Assembly (NCBI RefSeq): GCF_019216885.1
Contig: NZ_JAAQRC020000003.1
Span: forward strand, 1-64,000
From: Methylobacterium sp. SyP6R
Lineage (GTDB): Bacteria; Pseudomonadota; Alphaproteobacteria; Rhizobiales; Beijerinckiaceae
Direction: 5' to 3'
DNA length: 64,000 nucleotides
Positions within the stretch are counted from its first letter, which is position 1. Every line of letters starts with the position of its first letter. Shown here one piece after another: positions 43,114 through 51,321 of the stretch. Both the position numbers and the translations under genes were made by a program. Below the pieces are notes generated by a model. It was not told the DNA's origin. It was given only the letters and a program-made list of their open reading frames with translations, and searched no databases.

Positions 43114-43350
43114 CTGTTCGTCAAGGATCCGGTGGTCGACGCCCTGGCCCAGGAACTTGCGTCCCTCAGGCGTACCACCAAGACCGAGGCGGTACGCCAG
43201 GCGCTGCGCGGCGAGATCGATCGCGAGAAGGACCGGCTCGACCTCGTCGCCCAATCCCTGGCCTTCGCCCGCGACCTGCGCGAGCGGGCCGGTCCCAACG
43301 CAACGCCTGTGGGCCAGGCCGTGCGCGACGAACGGTATGGAAATCCGTGA
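43114..43350 (+). CDS. vapB: VapB antitoxin (Rv0623-like), start uncertain
   Basis: The recognisable sequence begins LFVKDPVVDALAQELASLRR, then TTKTEAVRQALRGEIDREKD, typical of Rv0623-type VapB, and ends at TGA 43350, overlapping vapC. No ATG or GTG lies in frame between the operator and the domain. The coordinate given uses CTG 43114. The in-frame ATG 43003 lies before the operator. ATG 43097 is in another frame and would join after a 2-base deletion. Confidence 0.65.
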   Translation: MFVKDPVVDALAQELASLRRTTKTEAVRQALRGEIDREKDRLDLVAQSLAFARDLRERAGPNATPVGQAVRDERYGNP

Positions 43351-43745
43351 TGTTCGTCGACACCTCCGCCCTGGTCGCGATCCTTGCCGGCGAGCCGGAC
43401 GCCGCCGCCCTCGTCGCGCGCCTTCAGCGCGCTCGCCAGCGGCTGACCTCGCCCCTCGCGGTCTTCGAGACCACGCTCTCCCTCTCCCGCATCCTCGACT
43501 TGCCGTTGCTCGACGCCCGGGAGGCCGTGCGGGATTACCTCGCGCTGGCAGGGATCCAGGTCGTTGCCATGTCGCCCAAGACGGCCGACGGCGCGCTTGA
43601 GGCGTTCGAGCGGTACGGCCAGGGCCGACACCCGGCCGGGCCCACCTCCGCGGATTGTTTCGCCTACGCGTGCGCCCAGGCCTATCGCATGCCGCTGTTG
43701 TTCAGGGGCAGCCATTTCGCGCTGACCGACGTCTCAGCGGCATAA
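43350..43745 (+). CDS. vapC: VapC PIN-domain ribonuclease toxin
   Basis: 131 residues from ATG 43350, overlapping the antitoxin stop (TGATG). PIN acidic residues are visible: MFVDTSALVAILAGEPD (Asp4), SPLAVFETTLSLSRIL (Glu), and GPTSADCFAYACAQAYRMPL with LFRGSHFALTDV at the end. It is a second VapBC pair, of a different VapB class from that at 20172-20844. Confidence 0.85.
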   Translation: MFVDTSALVAILAGEPDAAALVARLQRARQRLTSPLAVFETTLSLSRILDLPLLDAREAVRDYLALAGIQVVAMSPKTADGALEAFERYGQGRHPAGPTSADCFAYACAQAYRMPLLFRGSHFALTDVSAA

Positions 43746-43773
43746 CCTGTCGGCTGTTTCCTTGCTCGATCGG

Positions 43774-43872
43774 CTATAGGCCGAGCAGATGACTGGCCGT
43801 GCCATAGGCGGTCATGGCCAGCCCGCCGGCGAGGACGCCGATCATCATGTACGAGAAGCCCTTGAGCATCAT
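43774..43872 (-). CDS. 32-residue hydrophobic peptide
   Basis: ATG 43872 (and 43869) with GAAGGA upstream encodes a peptide starting MMLKGFSYMMIGVLAGGLAM and ending in TAYGTASHLLGL, with one predicted membrane span. It resembles the small membrane protein at 19763-19960 in character and starts immediately before a long non-coding stretch. Function unknown. Confidence 0.45.
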   Translation of the reverse strand: MMLKGFSYMMIGVLAGGLAMTAYGTASHLLGL

Positions 43873-44433
43873 GGCAGGGGATCCTTCCGATCGATGGCAA
43901 GGGTCGTGTCAGCCTCATGCTGCGATGCGGCAGGCAATTTAGCAAGTGCAGCATTCTAGGCATTCGCGTGCTTGAATGAGCAGCACTCTCTCGCCTCGTT
44001 GCCGACCGGACCGGCCCGTCGTCAGGTCCTCGCGGCTGAGCCCGGGGCTGCGGACAGCTGCAGCGCGGTTCGTCCCCCGGACGCGATCCTTGAGCCAGGG
44101 GCGGGGAGCGGGACGCGGAACCGGCGAGGTCAGGCAGGTTCACCCGAACTGGCCAGGAGGCGTTCCCGCGATCCGGTGGGCCGGGCCGCAATCCAGTGAC
44201 CTCGGTGATGGGCGGTTCTATCCGGGTCGACCGGGATCACCGCAACGGCGGATGCCGGGTTTCTTCCCCGCCGTTAAGGCGGCTCCTCGCGGATCAAGAA
44301 ACCCTGCCCTCGCCGTCCTCCGCTGACGCTGCGGCCCGCTGCGCGGGTGCGGCGCCGGTCGCCTCCGGCTCGACGAACGCCATCGAGGCCGCAGGGACGC
44401 GGCCGAGAGCAACCGGACGAGAGGATCACGACC
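43873..44433. other. long intergenic region before the DUF736 gene
   Basis: About 560 bp without a convincing gene. It contains several short GC-rich dyads and, near 44380-44430, a purine-rich leader (GACGCGGCCGAGAGCAACCG) similar in style to other plasmid gene leaders here. Confidence 0.4.
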
Positions 44434-44757
44434 ATGGCGACCATCGGCATCTTCACCCAGACCCAGACCGGCTTCTCCGGCGAGATCACCACCCTCACCA
44501 TCCAGGCCAAGAAGGTCGCGATCGTGGCGGAGACGGAGCGCGGCGGCGAGACCGCGCCGACCCACCGCATCTACCTCGGCAAGGCCGAGATCGGCGCCGG
44601 GTGGGCCAAGCGGTCCAGCGAGGGGCGGGACTACGTCTCGCTCAAGATCGACGACCCGAGCCTGCCGGCTCCCCTCTACGCCCGCCTCTTCGCCGAGGAG
44701 GACGGCAAGACCCACTCGCTGATCTGGAGCCGCTCCAACGGCCGCCGCCAGGACTGA
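44434..44757 (+). CDS. DUF736 family protein
   Basis: 107 residues from ATG 44434. The DUF736 pattern is complete: MATIGIFTQTQTGFSGEITT, IGAGWAKRSSEGRDYVSLKI and DDPSLPAPLYARLF. DUF736 proteins are abundant on conjugative plasmids and integrative elements of alphaproteobacteria and are small beta-rich proteins of unknown activity. It has its own leader and stands alone. Confidence 0.85.
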   Translation: MATIGIFTQTQTGFSGEITTLTIQAKKVAIVAETERGGETAPTHRIYLGKAEIGAGWAKRSSEGRDYVSLKIDDPSLPAPLYARLFAEEDGKTHSLIWSRSNGRRQD

Positions 44758-44809
44758 CCGAAGGCCTTACGGCCCCACCCTCCGGGCGGGGCCGGTCTCG
44801 CCGCCACCA

Positions 44810-45222
44810 TCAAGCTGACCTGATCGACGTTCCCGCTCGCATCGTCGCACGGGCCGACCACTCCTGTCGCGACTCTGCCCGGCTCGCCACCACCGTCGCC
44901 TCGGCGGTGATTTCGCGTTGGATCTCGCAACGCTTGGTTAGGCCTCTCGGCACGTAACCGAGCTGTGCGAGCAGCGCCCGCAGGAGCCGGAATTGCAGTT
45001 CGTGGTCGATCCTCGTGGCCTCGTACTCGCTGACTCCGGCCCCGGGGCGGGCCTCGCTTTCCAGTGCCTCGACCCGCATCAGCGCCGTGAGGTAGAGGTA
45101 GTGGGCCGTGCGGACGCGCTGCTCCAGGGTCTCCCCCTCGCCACTCGAGCAATGCAAGAGTTGCTCTCCGATCCGAACATGCTGCAGGGTTATATGCGAT
45201 CTTACTGCAATCGTAGGCGATA
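44810..45222 (-). CDS. hypothetical protein, start uncertain
   Basis: A leftward frame ending at 44810 has host-like codons from about 45222: SGEGETLEQRVRTAHYLYLT, ALMRVEALESEARPG, QFRLLRALLAQLGYVPRGLT and KRCEIQREITAEATVVASRA. It is mainly helical. No ATG or GTG with a ribosome binding site lies at the right place; TTG near 45160 is possible. The frame remains open to 45655, but that part is antisense to ArdC and not credible. Confidence 0.4.
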
Positions 45223-45369
45223 ATTTTTCCTCAAACCAGCAGCGTATTCGGGCATAATATTGGTCTGTGCCGTCGGCCGCACAGATGCGCGTTCGTCTGC
45301 GTCGCGGATGAGTCGGGACGTCGCGCCGGAGTGAGAGGAGGCCTGGAGGCCGATGACGGGAGATCAGGC

Positions 45370-45398
45370 CGGAGAGAGGCTCCGGCGCCCGTCGCGAA
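45370..45398 (+). repeat. 29-bp leader repeat, copy 2
   Basis: Identical to 39804-39832 and ending 9 nt before the ardC start at 45408. The same CGGAG/CTCCG stem overlaps the ribosome-binding region. Confidence 0.75.
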
Positions 45399-45407
45399 GG
45401 CACTGCG

Positions 45408-46424
45408 ATGGCCCGCCGCCCCTCCTCCTCCCGGAAACCCGCCGCCCGCCGCACCGAGGCCGCTCCAGAGCAGCGCCCCGACCTGTACCAGCTCATCACC
45501 GAGACGATCATCGCCCAGCTCGAAGAAGGCCAGGTACCGTGGGTGCAGCCGTGGGGCGACCTGCCGGGCGCCGCCGCGGTCGGGATGCCGCGCAACGCCC
45601 TGACCGAGCGGGCGTATTCAGGCATCAACGTCATGCTGCTGTGGGCGAGCGGCATGGCGGCGGGCTACCCGACCCAGCGCTGGCTCACCTTCAAACAGGC
45701 GCTCGAGCTCGGGGGCAACGTGCGCCGCGGCGAGAAGGGGACGCCGGTCGTCTACGCCAACCGCTTCACCCCCGAGCGGGAACGTGCGCGAGCCTCGCAG
45801 GCGGGCGATGAGGCGCGCTCGATCGCGTTCCTGAAGCAGTACACCGTGTTCAACGCCGCGCAGTGCGACGGCCTGCCGGAGGGGCTCTATGTACCGCCCC
45901 CGCTGCCCCGCGAGGATCTGATCGAGCCACGCTTCCGCGCGCTGATGGAAGCGAGTGGCCTGACCATCCACCTCGGCGGACAGCGGGCGTTCTACCGCTC
46001 GGCCGACGACGTGATCGTGCTGCCGCCGCCGCAGTCGTTCTTCGAGCCGGTGAACTTCCACAGGACCGCGGCGCATGAGATGAGCCACGCGACGGGTCAC
46101 CCCTCCCGGCTTGCCCGCGACTTCACCGGCCGCTTCGGCAGTGAGGGTTACGCGCGCGAGGAGCTGGTAGCCGAGATCTCGGCGGCCTTCGTCTGCGCCA
46201 GCCTCGGCATCGTGCCGACGGTGCGCCACGCCGACTACATCGCGAACTGGCTCGAGGTGCTGCGCTCGGATCCGCGCGCCATCGTGCAGGCCGCCGGCCT
46301 TGCCAGCCGCTCCGCGGAGTGGCTGCTCGGCCACCTGCCGCCCGAGCTCGGCCTGGACGGCGCCAGCGGGCCGGACGAGGGTGACGAGGAGGGTGAGGCC
46401 CCGGCCTCCCTTCAGGCGGCGTGA
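45408..46424 (+). CDS. ardC: ArdC-like antirestriction protein
   Basis: 338 residues from ATG 45408. The N-terminal ssDNA-binding domain has DLYQLITETIIAQLEEGQVP, NALTERAYSGINVMLLWASG and PTQRWLTFKQALELGGNVRR; the C-terminal metallopeptidase-like domain has FHRTAAHEMSHATGHPSRL (HEMSH, about residue 222) and GYAREELVAEISAAFVCASL. ArdC-type proteins protect incoming single-stranded plasmid DNA from restriction. The start follows the repeated leader. The stop overlaps the ATG of the next gene. Confidence 0.9.
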   Translation: MARRPSSSRKPAARRTEAAPEQRPDLYQLITETIIAQLEEGQVPWVQPWGDLPGAAAVGMPRNALTERAYSGINVMLLWASGMAAGYPTQRWLTFKQALELGGNVRRGEKGTPVVYANRFTPERERARASQAGDEARSIAFLKQYTVFNAAQCDGLPEGLYVPPPLPREDLIEPRFRALMEASGLTIHLGGQRAFYRSADDVIVLPPPQSFFEPVNFHRTAAHEMSHATGHPSRLARDFTGRFGSEGYAREELVAEISAAFVCASLGIVPTVRHADYIANWLEVLRSDPRAIVQAAGLASRSAEWLLGHLPPELGLDGASGPDEGDEEGEAPASLQAA

Positions 46425-46960
46425 TGCGCTTCAAGCGCTGGCCCCGGCCGACGGCCTTCGAGGATACGTCGCGCAAACGCGCGGCGTACCTTCGCAAGCA
46501 GGTCCGCGAGCAGGCGGCCCTCCCTCTCTTCGCCGCGGCGATCGCCGAGCGCCAGCTCGACGTCGACGAGGAGATGGTCCGGCGCACCGGACAGTGGGAG
46601 CGTCAGCAGCACGAGAGCCGCCGGCAGCGGGCTGCCGGCTGGCGCCGGGCCCGCGAGCGCCTGTTCAAGCACCCGGCCGGCGCCGGGCGATCCGGGCGCT
46701 GTGGCGGATCTGCCCGTATCCGGCCGATCCGAGCTATCTCGCAACCCTGTTGCACGAGATCGCGACCGGCCGGATCGATCCAGCGCGGCCTCCCTGGGGC
46801 GGGCGGCATACGCTCACCCCCCGCACGACGCCGAACCCGGCGACCTTCGGCGAGGCCTTCCGCCAGATCGGCCAGCGAACGGTCGGCGGCGGGCCGAAGA
46901 CCACCGGCGCCGACGAGAGGCAGTTCTGCGGCAATCTCGGCTCGGGGATCCTGTTCCTGA
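46424..46960 (+). pseudogene. hypothetical protein, N-terminal part (frameshifted)
   Basis: ATG 46424 overlaps the ardC stop. The first 85 residues are credible (RFKRWPRPTAFEDTSRKRAA, then QVREQAALPLFAAAIAERQL and RQRAAGWRRARERLF). After about 46670 the frame becomes arginine/serine-rich noise, while sensible sequence continues in the first forward frame. An indel near 46665-46690 is likely. The family is not recognised. Confidence 0.5.
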
Positions 46961-47223
46961 CCTCTCGGGTGCGGCTGATCGAGCCCAACGAGAGCGTCTA
47001 CACCTCGTCCAACCACCGCCTGCGCGACGGCCATGTTGGTCGCAGCGGACATTGGGTTGATATCGAGGTGCGAGGCATCTGCTCGGATGCCGACCTGGCC
47101 CTAATTCATCGCCTCGCTCAGGCTGCGGACAGCCGCCGCGTGTCGGTTCATCGAGCAGCCCCATGTGACGACCACGACGTCTCCCGATGCAAGGTTCCTC
47201 CAGGATCGTGTCTCGAAGCGTGA
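46690..47223 (+). pseudogene. hypothetical protein, C-terminal part in another frame
   Basis: Continuation of the gene after ardC: RAIRALWRICPYPADPSYLA, TLLHEIATGRIDPARPPWGG and TPNPATFGEAFRQIGQRTVG, then VRLIEPNESVYTSSNHRLRD to 47223. There is no separate start near 46690. The second half (from about 46960) may originally have belonged to a different gene, since codon use drifts towards AT there. Confidence 0.45.
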
Positions 47224-47260
47224 GTCTATGAGGGCGAGGCGAGGGTCGATCCGATGGCCG

Positions 47261-47298
47261 TTGACAGGGACCACTTATCGATTATCGATAATCGATAA
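47261..47298 (+). promoter_or_regulatory. promoter overlapped by a perfect 24-bp palindrome
   Basis: TTGACA at 47261-47266 is a consensus -35 box; TATCGA at 47283-47288 is a fair -10 after 16 nt. The palindrome TTATCGATTATC/GATAATCGATAA (47275-47298) covers the -10 region. A repressor bound there would block transcription of the gene starting at 47393. Confidence 0.6.
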
Positions 47299-47392
47299 AG
47301 CTGGATCTGCTCCACTGGCCCCCCTCCGCTCGGGACCGACGTGGTGTCAAGCAGATGGAATGCGTTGCGACGTGATCGGAGGCGAAGCGAAT

Positions 47393-48514
47393 ATGCACTA
47401 TATCAACGGAGCGACCGAGCAACTGGCCAATGACATTCGCGCCGTGATCGAAAGTCGACCGGACTTGCAGAATGAATCTCCGGTTATCGAAAGCTTCACG
47501 CGCTTCGATGAAACTTGTCGCATGCCGCCCGCTATCGTCTGTTACGTCGCCGAGAAGCTGAGCCATGAGGCCAACATGCCGGCGTTCTCCGACGCCCAGC
47601 TCGAAATCCTGATGCTGGCGGTCATCGCCCGCTCCTCGTCGACCTACGGTACGATCCCGGGCGTCGTCGCCCACCTCGCCCTGATCGGGGAACACCAGGA
47701 CGCAGCGATCCTCAACGAGAACGCCAAGAACGAGACCGGGGACCGCGCTCACACACCCCATCCGATCCTGCTCTACGATGGCTTCACGGTCATCGGGGCG
47801 GCACGCGGGATCCCTGCATTGTCGCCCGCGAGCTACCACATCATGCGCCATGTCATGATCGAGCGTGAGCGGCTCGGGCAGTCGGTCCTGCACACGGTCG
47901 AAGCCGTCAAAGACTACTTCGCAGTCAACGACCTGCACGTGCCAGCCTACACCGACGCGGACATCCGTGTCGCTCTCCACTACGCCGACCGGTGCGATCC
48001 AACGATCACACACCTTCACTCGAGCATCATCGAGGCGGAGTCCCGGATGAACGACGTCCCGGGCGCGGCTGCTTCTCGGAACCCCTATGACAGGGCCTGG
48101 CTCGGCGTGAGGCTCCTCGAACTCGCCATGCGCGAAGCCAGTTCGGTCGACGAGCACGACACGGGCCGACTCTCGTACATCGGAGCCTGGGGCCGAGTCG
48201 TCGAGCATCTCATCCCGCAATTCCCCCCGGACCAGCATGCCCGCGCCCGGGCCTGGACCGAGGCCCACAACGACGAGGCCGCCGGGCAGGCCGTCGGCTG
48301 GGAAGGCGCGGCCGAGGAGGGGCATGCCGAGGACGCCAGGGTTCAGGCGGTCGGGATGCTGAAGACGCTCAAGCCGGCGACGCTCGCCCTCGTGCTGTCC
48401 GAGGTCGCCGAGTTCAACGTCCTGCGTCTCGGCTTCTGGGATCGGGTGGTCGCCGATCTGCGACGCCTGGACGAGAGGCCCGAGGCCGCCGAGGCGGCCC
48501 TCGTGGCCGGATAA
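47393..48514 (+). CDS. hypothetical protein under a palindromic operator
   Basis: 373 residues from ATG 47393, chosen for GGAGG at 47378-47382; the frame is open further upstream, but that part would span the promoter. It is largely helical with many histidines: EKLSHEANMPAFSDAQLEIL, YHIMRHVMIERERLGQSVLH, ALHYADRCDPTITHLHSSII. The C-terminal third is acidic and alanine-rich. The histidine and glutamate content recalls metal-binding helical bundles, but no family can be named. The palindrome in its promoter suggests tight repression. Confidence 0.65.
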   Translation: MHYINGATEQLANDIRAVIESRPDLQNESPVIESFTRFDETCRMPPAIVCYVAEKLSHEANMPAFSDAQLEILMLAVIARSSSTYGTIPGVVAHLALIGEHQDAAILNENAKNETGDRAHTPHPILLYDGFTVIGAARGIPALSPASYHIMRHVMIERERLGQSVLHTVEAVKDYFAVNDLHVPAYTDADIRVALHYADRCDPTITHLHSSIIEAESRMNDVPGAAASRNPYDRAWLGVRLLELAMREASSVDEHDTGRLSYIGAWGRVVEHLIPQFPPDQHARARAWTEAHNDEAAGQAVGWEGAAEEGHAEDARVQAVGMLKTLKPATLALVLSEVAEFNVLRLGFWDRVVADLRRLDERPEAAEAALVAG

Positions 48515-48594
48515 TCGCTCGCGGCCCACGACCGGCGATGTCCGCCGGTCCGTGGGCGCGGTATCGCTCCGGATCAATCGAGACGAGGCGCGTC

Positions 48595-49380
48595 GTGGAG
48601 ATCTACCTGCTCAAGCTGACGGTCACACCGCTGCTCATGTGGCTGGTGTCGCTGGTCGGTCGCCGGTGGGGCGGCCTCGCCGGCGGCATCCTCGCGGGCA
48701 TGCCGATCACCTCGGGGCCGATCTCGATCTATCTGGCCATCGAGCAGGGGCCCGCCTTCGCGGACCAGGCGGCGTCCGGAGCCCTCATCGGGATCGGCGC
48801 CGTGATGGCCTCCTATGCGGCCTATATCGACGCGTCGAGAAGGCGCGGCATCGGCGGGAGCATCCTCACGGCGCTCGGGACCTACGGGATTGCCGCCTGC
48901 GCGCTGTTCGGGGCCGGCAGCGAGGCCGCGTCGGTCGCCGTCAGCGTCCTGGCCTTCCTGCTGATCGTGCGGCCGCGACCGGAGATCCCGACCGTGACGG
49001 CATCGGCCTCTCGGCCTGCCTGGGACATGCCGGCGCGGATGGCGGCATCGACCGTGCTGGTCCTCACGGTGACCGGGTGCGCGGCCCATCTCGGGCCGAC
49101 CCTGAGCGGGCTCGTCTCGCCGATCCCGGTGATCGCATGGCCCCTCGCGATCTTCGCTCATCTGCAAGGGGGAAGTGCCGAGGCCCAGTCGACCATCCGG
49201 GGCACGGCGGCCGGCTCGTGCGGCATCATCATCTTCAACCTGGTGGTCTCCCGCGGCTTCGAGGTGGCGGGCATTGTGCCGACCTACCTAGTCGCCTTCG
49301 GGCTCTCATGCTTGGCATCCACCGCGCTCGGATATCTCTTGAGCCACACCGGCCGGTCGGCCGTCCGTGCGATCTCCTGA
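48595..49380 (+). CDS. integral membrane protein
   Basis: 261 residues from GTG 48595 (EIYLLKLTVTPLLMWLVSLV), preceded by GACGAGGCG. About eight membrane spans are predicted, with conserved-looking GGLAGGILAGMPITSGPISI and a mirrored second half (GLVSPIPVIAWPLAIFAHLQ). This suggests an inverted-repeat transporter-like fold. It is followed 11 nt later by a GntR-type regulator with its own AAGGAG, so the two form an operon. The substrate is unknown. Confidence 0.65.
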   Translation: MEIYLLKLTVTPLLMWLVSLVGRRWGGLAGGILAGMPITSGPISIYLAIEQGPAFADQAASGALIGIGAVMASYAAYIDASRRRGIGGSILTALGTYGIAACALFGAGSEAASVAVSVLAFLLIVRPRPEIPTVTASASRPAWDMPARMAASTVLVLTVTGCAAHLGPTLSGLVSPIPVIAWPLAIFAHLQGGSAEAQSTIRGTAAGSCGIIIFNLVVSRGFEVAGIVPTYLVAFGLSCLASTALGYLLSHTGRSAVRAIS

Positions 49381-49391
49381 AGGAGCAAGCG

Positions 49392-50117
49392 ATGACCGGA
49401 GCCCCCGACCTGCCACCACACAGGGGTGCCTCGCCAAAGATGAGCCTGATTGTTCCGACCCCACCCTCTACGGAAACCCGATCGACAGTGGCAGTCGTGG
49501 CCGACGCTCTGCGGAGCACCATCCTGCACGGCACCTACGCCGGAGGCGAGCATTTGCGCCAGGATGCCGTGGCCTCGCAGTTCGGCGTCAGCCAAACCAT
49601 CGTGCGCGAGGCGTTCAAACAACTCGTCGGAGAGGGGCTGCTGGTTGCAGAGCCCCGGCGCGGCGTCAGAATTCCGGTTCTGACTGCCGATGAAGCCTAT
49701 GAGACGACCAAGCTGCGCAGCATCCTCGAGCCGCAGGCTCTGGCATGGGCCATCCCGCTGATGTCGTCCCGGGTGCTCGACGATGCGCGTGCGATCCTCG
49801 AGCGGCTGGACGCATCCACCTCAGTCGACGACCTGATCTCTCTCAACTCCGACTTTCACGACACCCTGTACGCACCCTGTGGCCGGCAACGCACCCTGGT
49901 CATCATTCGCTCCTTGCGAATGAGCTTCGAGCGATATCTGCGCTTCACCTGGACGCGGACCGAGCATCAAGGCCAATCGCAACGCGAGCACTGGGAGATC
50001 TACGCTTTGTGCCGCAAGGGCGCTGTGTCGGAGGCCTGTGCGCTGTTGCAGCGCCACGTCATGGGAACAGGCGAGCTTCTGATCGGACAATTGGAGGGCG
50101 GTATGGGCACATCATGA
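49392..50117 (+). CDS. GntR-family (FCD domain) transcriptional regulator
   Basis: 241 residues from ATG 49392 with GAAGGAG upstream. The winged helix-turn-helix reads VADALRSTILHGTYAGGEHL, RQDAVASQFGVSQTIVREAF and LVGEGLLVAEPRRGVRI. The C-terminal FCD ligand-binding domain has LRSILEPQALAWAIPL, SDFHDTLYAPCG and a late HWEIYALCRKG (metal-type D and H positions). FCD regulators respond to small organic acids and usually repress adjacent transport or catabolic genes, here the membrane protein. Confidence 0.8.
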   Translation: MTGAPDLPPHRGASPKMSLIVPTPPSTETRSTVAVVADALRSTILHGTYAGGEHLRQDAVASQFGVSQTIVREAFKQLVGEGLLVAEPRRGVRIPVLTADEAYETTKLRSILEPQALAWAIPLMSSRVLDDARAILERLDASTSVDDLISLNSDFHDTLYAPCGRQRTLVIIRSLRMSFERYLRFTWTRTEHQGQSQREHWEIYALCRKGAVSEACALLQRHVMGTGELLIGQLEGGMGTS

Positions 50118-50208
50118 CGTTGTGGTGAGAACTTGAGGCCAAACAAAAATAATACGACATATTGTATGATAAGCATAAAACGCTTCTCGTGATGGGCAAG
50201 GGTTTGCA

Positions 50209-50481
50209 ATGAGCGCCGAGACTGAAGTTGTGGGGCTGACGGTCGATGAAGTGGCGGACGTTCTGCTTCCGGTCGTAAAAGCGGCCAGAATGCTTGTCGA
50301 TCAGATCGAGACGCTGGTCAGTGCTAATTGTCAATCGACGAATGTGTCTGAGGAGGCCGCAGATGTTTTGTCGGATATATCTCATATAACGATGCGCCAT
50401 TCTCGAAGATTGATGCATGAAATTCATGAGCGTCGTGAGAACGGGAGGGGTTCACGACTCTTGATCGATCACAAAGAATAA
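50209..50481 (+). CDS. small helical hypothetical protein
   Basis: 90 residues from ATG 50209. It is mainly helical (LTVDEVADVLLPVVKAARML, then EAADVLSDISHITMRHSRRL) with moderate GC codons. The end overlaps the convergent gene at 50452. Not recognised. Confidence 0.5.
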   Translation: MSAETEVVGLTVDEVADVLLPVVKAARMLVDQIETLVSANCQSTNVSEEAADVLSDISHITMRHSRRLMHEIHERRENGRGSRLLIDHKE

Positions 50482-51033
50482 TTCGGTCTTTTCGGTCGAA
50501 CGTCTTGTTTCAGGGTCAATCAGGATTTCCGCGCTATCATCGTGAACGCGCTCCCCGATCAGGAATTCGATGTACCGACTGAGATCCAAGAATAAATCGA
50601 CTCCACCGCCATAGAAGGCGCAAACCAAAGGTTCCTGTTCTCTGCACCAGCGCAGGTAGGTTGCCTGGCCTCTCGCCTCATCGACCCCCAGCAGCGCCAT
50701 CCGTGCGGGATCGACACCGTCCGGAAGCGCCCTGGCGAGAGCCTTCATGTGCGCACTGTGCCAGGCCTGCTCCCGGAGCCGGGAGGACAGGGCTGGGACG
50801 TTGCGCAAGGCCGGCCAATCCTGGCCGAACGCCGCTCCGTGCCAAGCGTCCGCCCAGGCGTAGCGGGCTCGCAGCATGGCGCTCATCGCCAGCGTCACCC
50901 CAGGAACCAGGGTGCCGATCCGTTCTGCCGAGACCAACCCCTCCTCGCGGGCTTGCCGCATCCGATCCCTGCCGTTCAGACGCCAGAGCTGGCCCAGCAG
51001 CTCCTCGATGTCGTGGACCATGAGCTTCCCCAT
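50452..51033 (-). CDS. hypothetical protein
   Basis: 193 residues from ATG 51033. The N-terminal half is helical (HDIEELLGQLWRLNGRDRMR, then GVTLAMSAMLRARYAWADAW); the C-terminal part includes RWCREQEPLVCAFYGGGVDL and LDLSRYIEFLIGERVHDDSA. Codon use is host-like. It overlaps the end of the small convergent gene by 30 nt. No family is recognised. Confidence 0.55.
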   Translation of the reverse strand: MGKLMVHDIEELLGQLWRLNGRDRMRQAREEGLVSAERIGTLVPGVTLAMSAMLRARYAWADAWHGAAFGQDWPALRNVPALSSRLREQAWHSAHMKALARALPDGVDPARMALLGVDEARGQATYLRWCREQEPLVCAFYGGGVDLFLDLSRYIEFLIGERVHDDSAEILIDPETRRSTEKTELFFVIDQES

Positions 51034-51102
51034 CGGTTCAGCTCATCTGCGCCATGGCTGGGCATTTCTTGGCCTTCACGCTCGCCAGGCGAGGGCTCGC
51101 GG

Positions 51103-51321
51103 CTATCGCCAGCGGTCGCTGGCGCGCACGCCGATTTCCCGCCCCTCGAGGCGAGCGAGTTCGATCGCGACCTGAGTCCAGAACCAGTCCCGCCGCCCGC
51201 CAGGGCGCCGCGCCCGCTCGCGGGCGCGAGGGTAGGCATCGCCGGCATGGCGGTCGCGCATCACGCGGGCCCGTGCCCGCACCCGGGCGCGCCGGCGCAG
51301 GAATGTCGTGAGCCATGGCAG
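51103..51321 (-). CDS. small basic hypothetical protein, start uncertain
   Basis: A leftward frame ending at 51103 reads FLRRRARVRARARVMRDRHA, YPRARERARRPGGRRDWFWT and QVAIELARLEGREIGV. The arginine-rich helix followed by D-W-F-W-x-Q-V-A-x-E is coherent and unlike the other frames. No clear start codon is seen; TTG or GTG near 51320 is assumed. Confidence 0.35.
   Translation of the reverse strand: MPWLTTFLRRRARVRARARVMRDRHAGDAYPRARERARRPGGRRDWFWTQVAIELARLEGREIGVRASDRWR

Noticed and set aside
43003..43350. vapB starting at ATG 43003
   Set aside because: This start lies before the operator repeats and would place the operator inside the coding sequence with an unrelated proline-rich leader.
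49235..49622. Minus-strand frames opposite the GntR gene
   Set aside because: The plus-strand winged-helix and FCD sequence is unambiguous; these are shadows.
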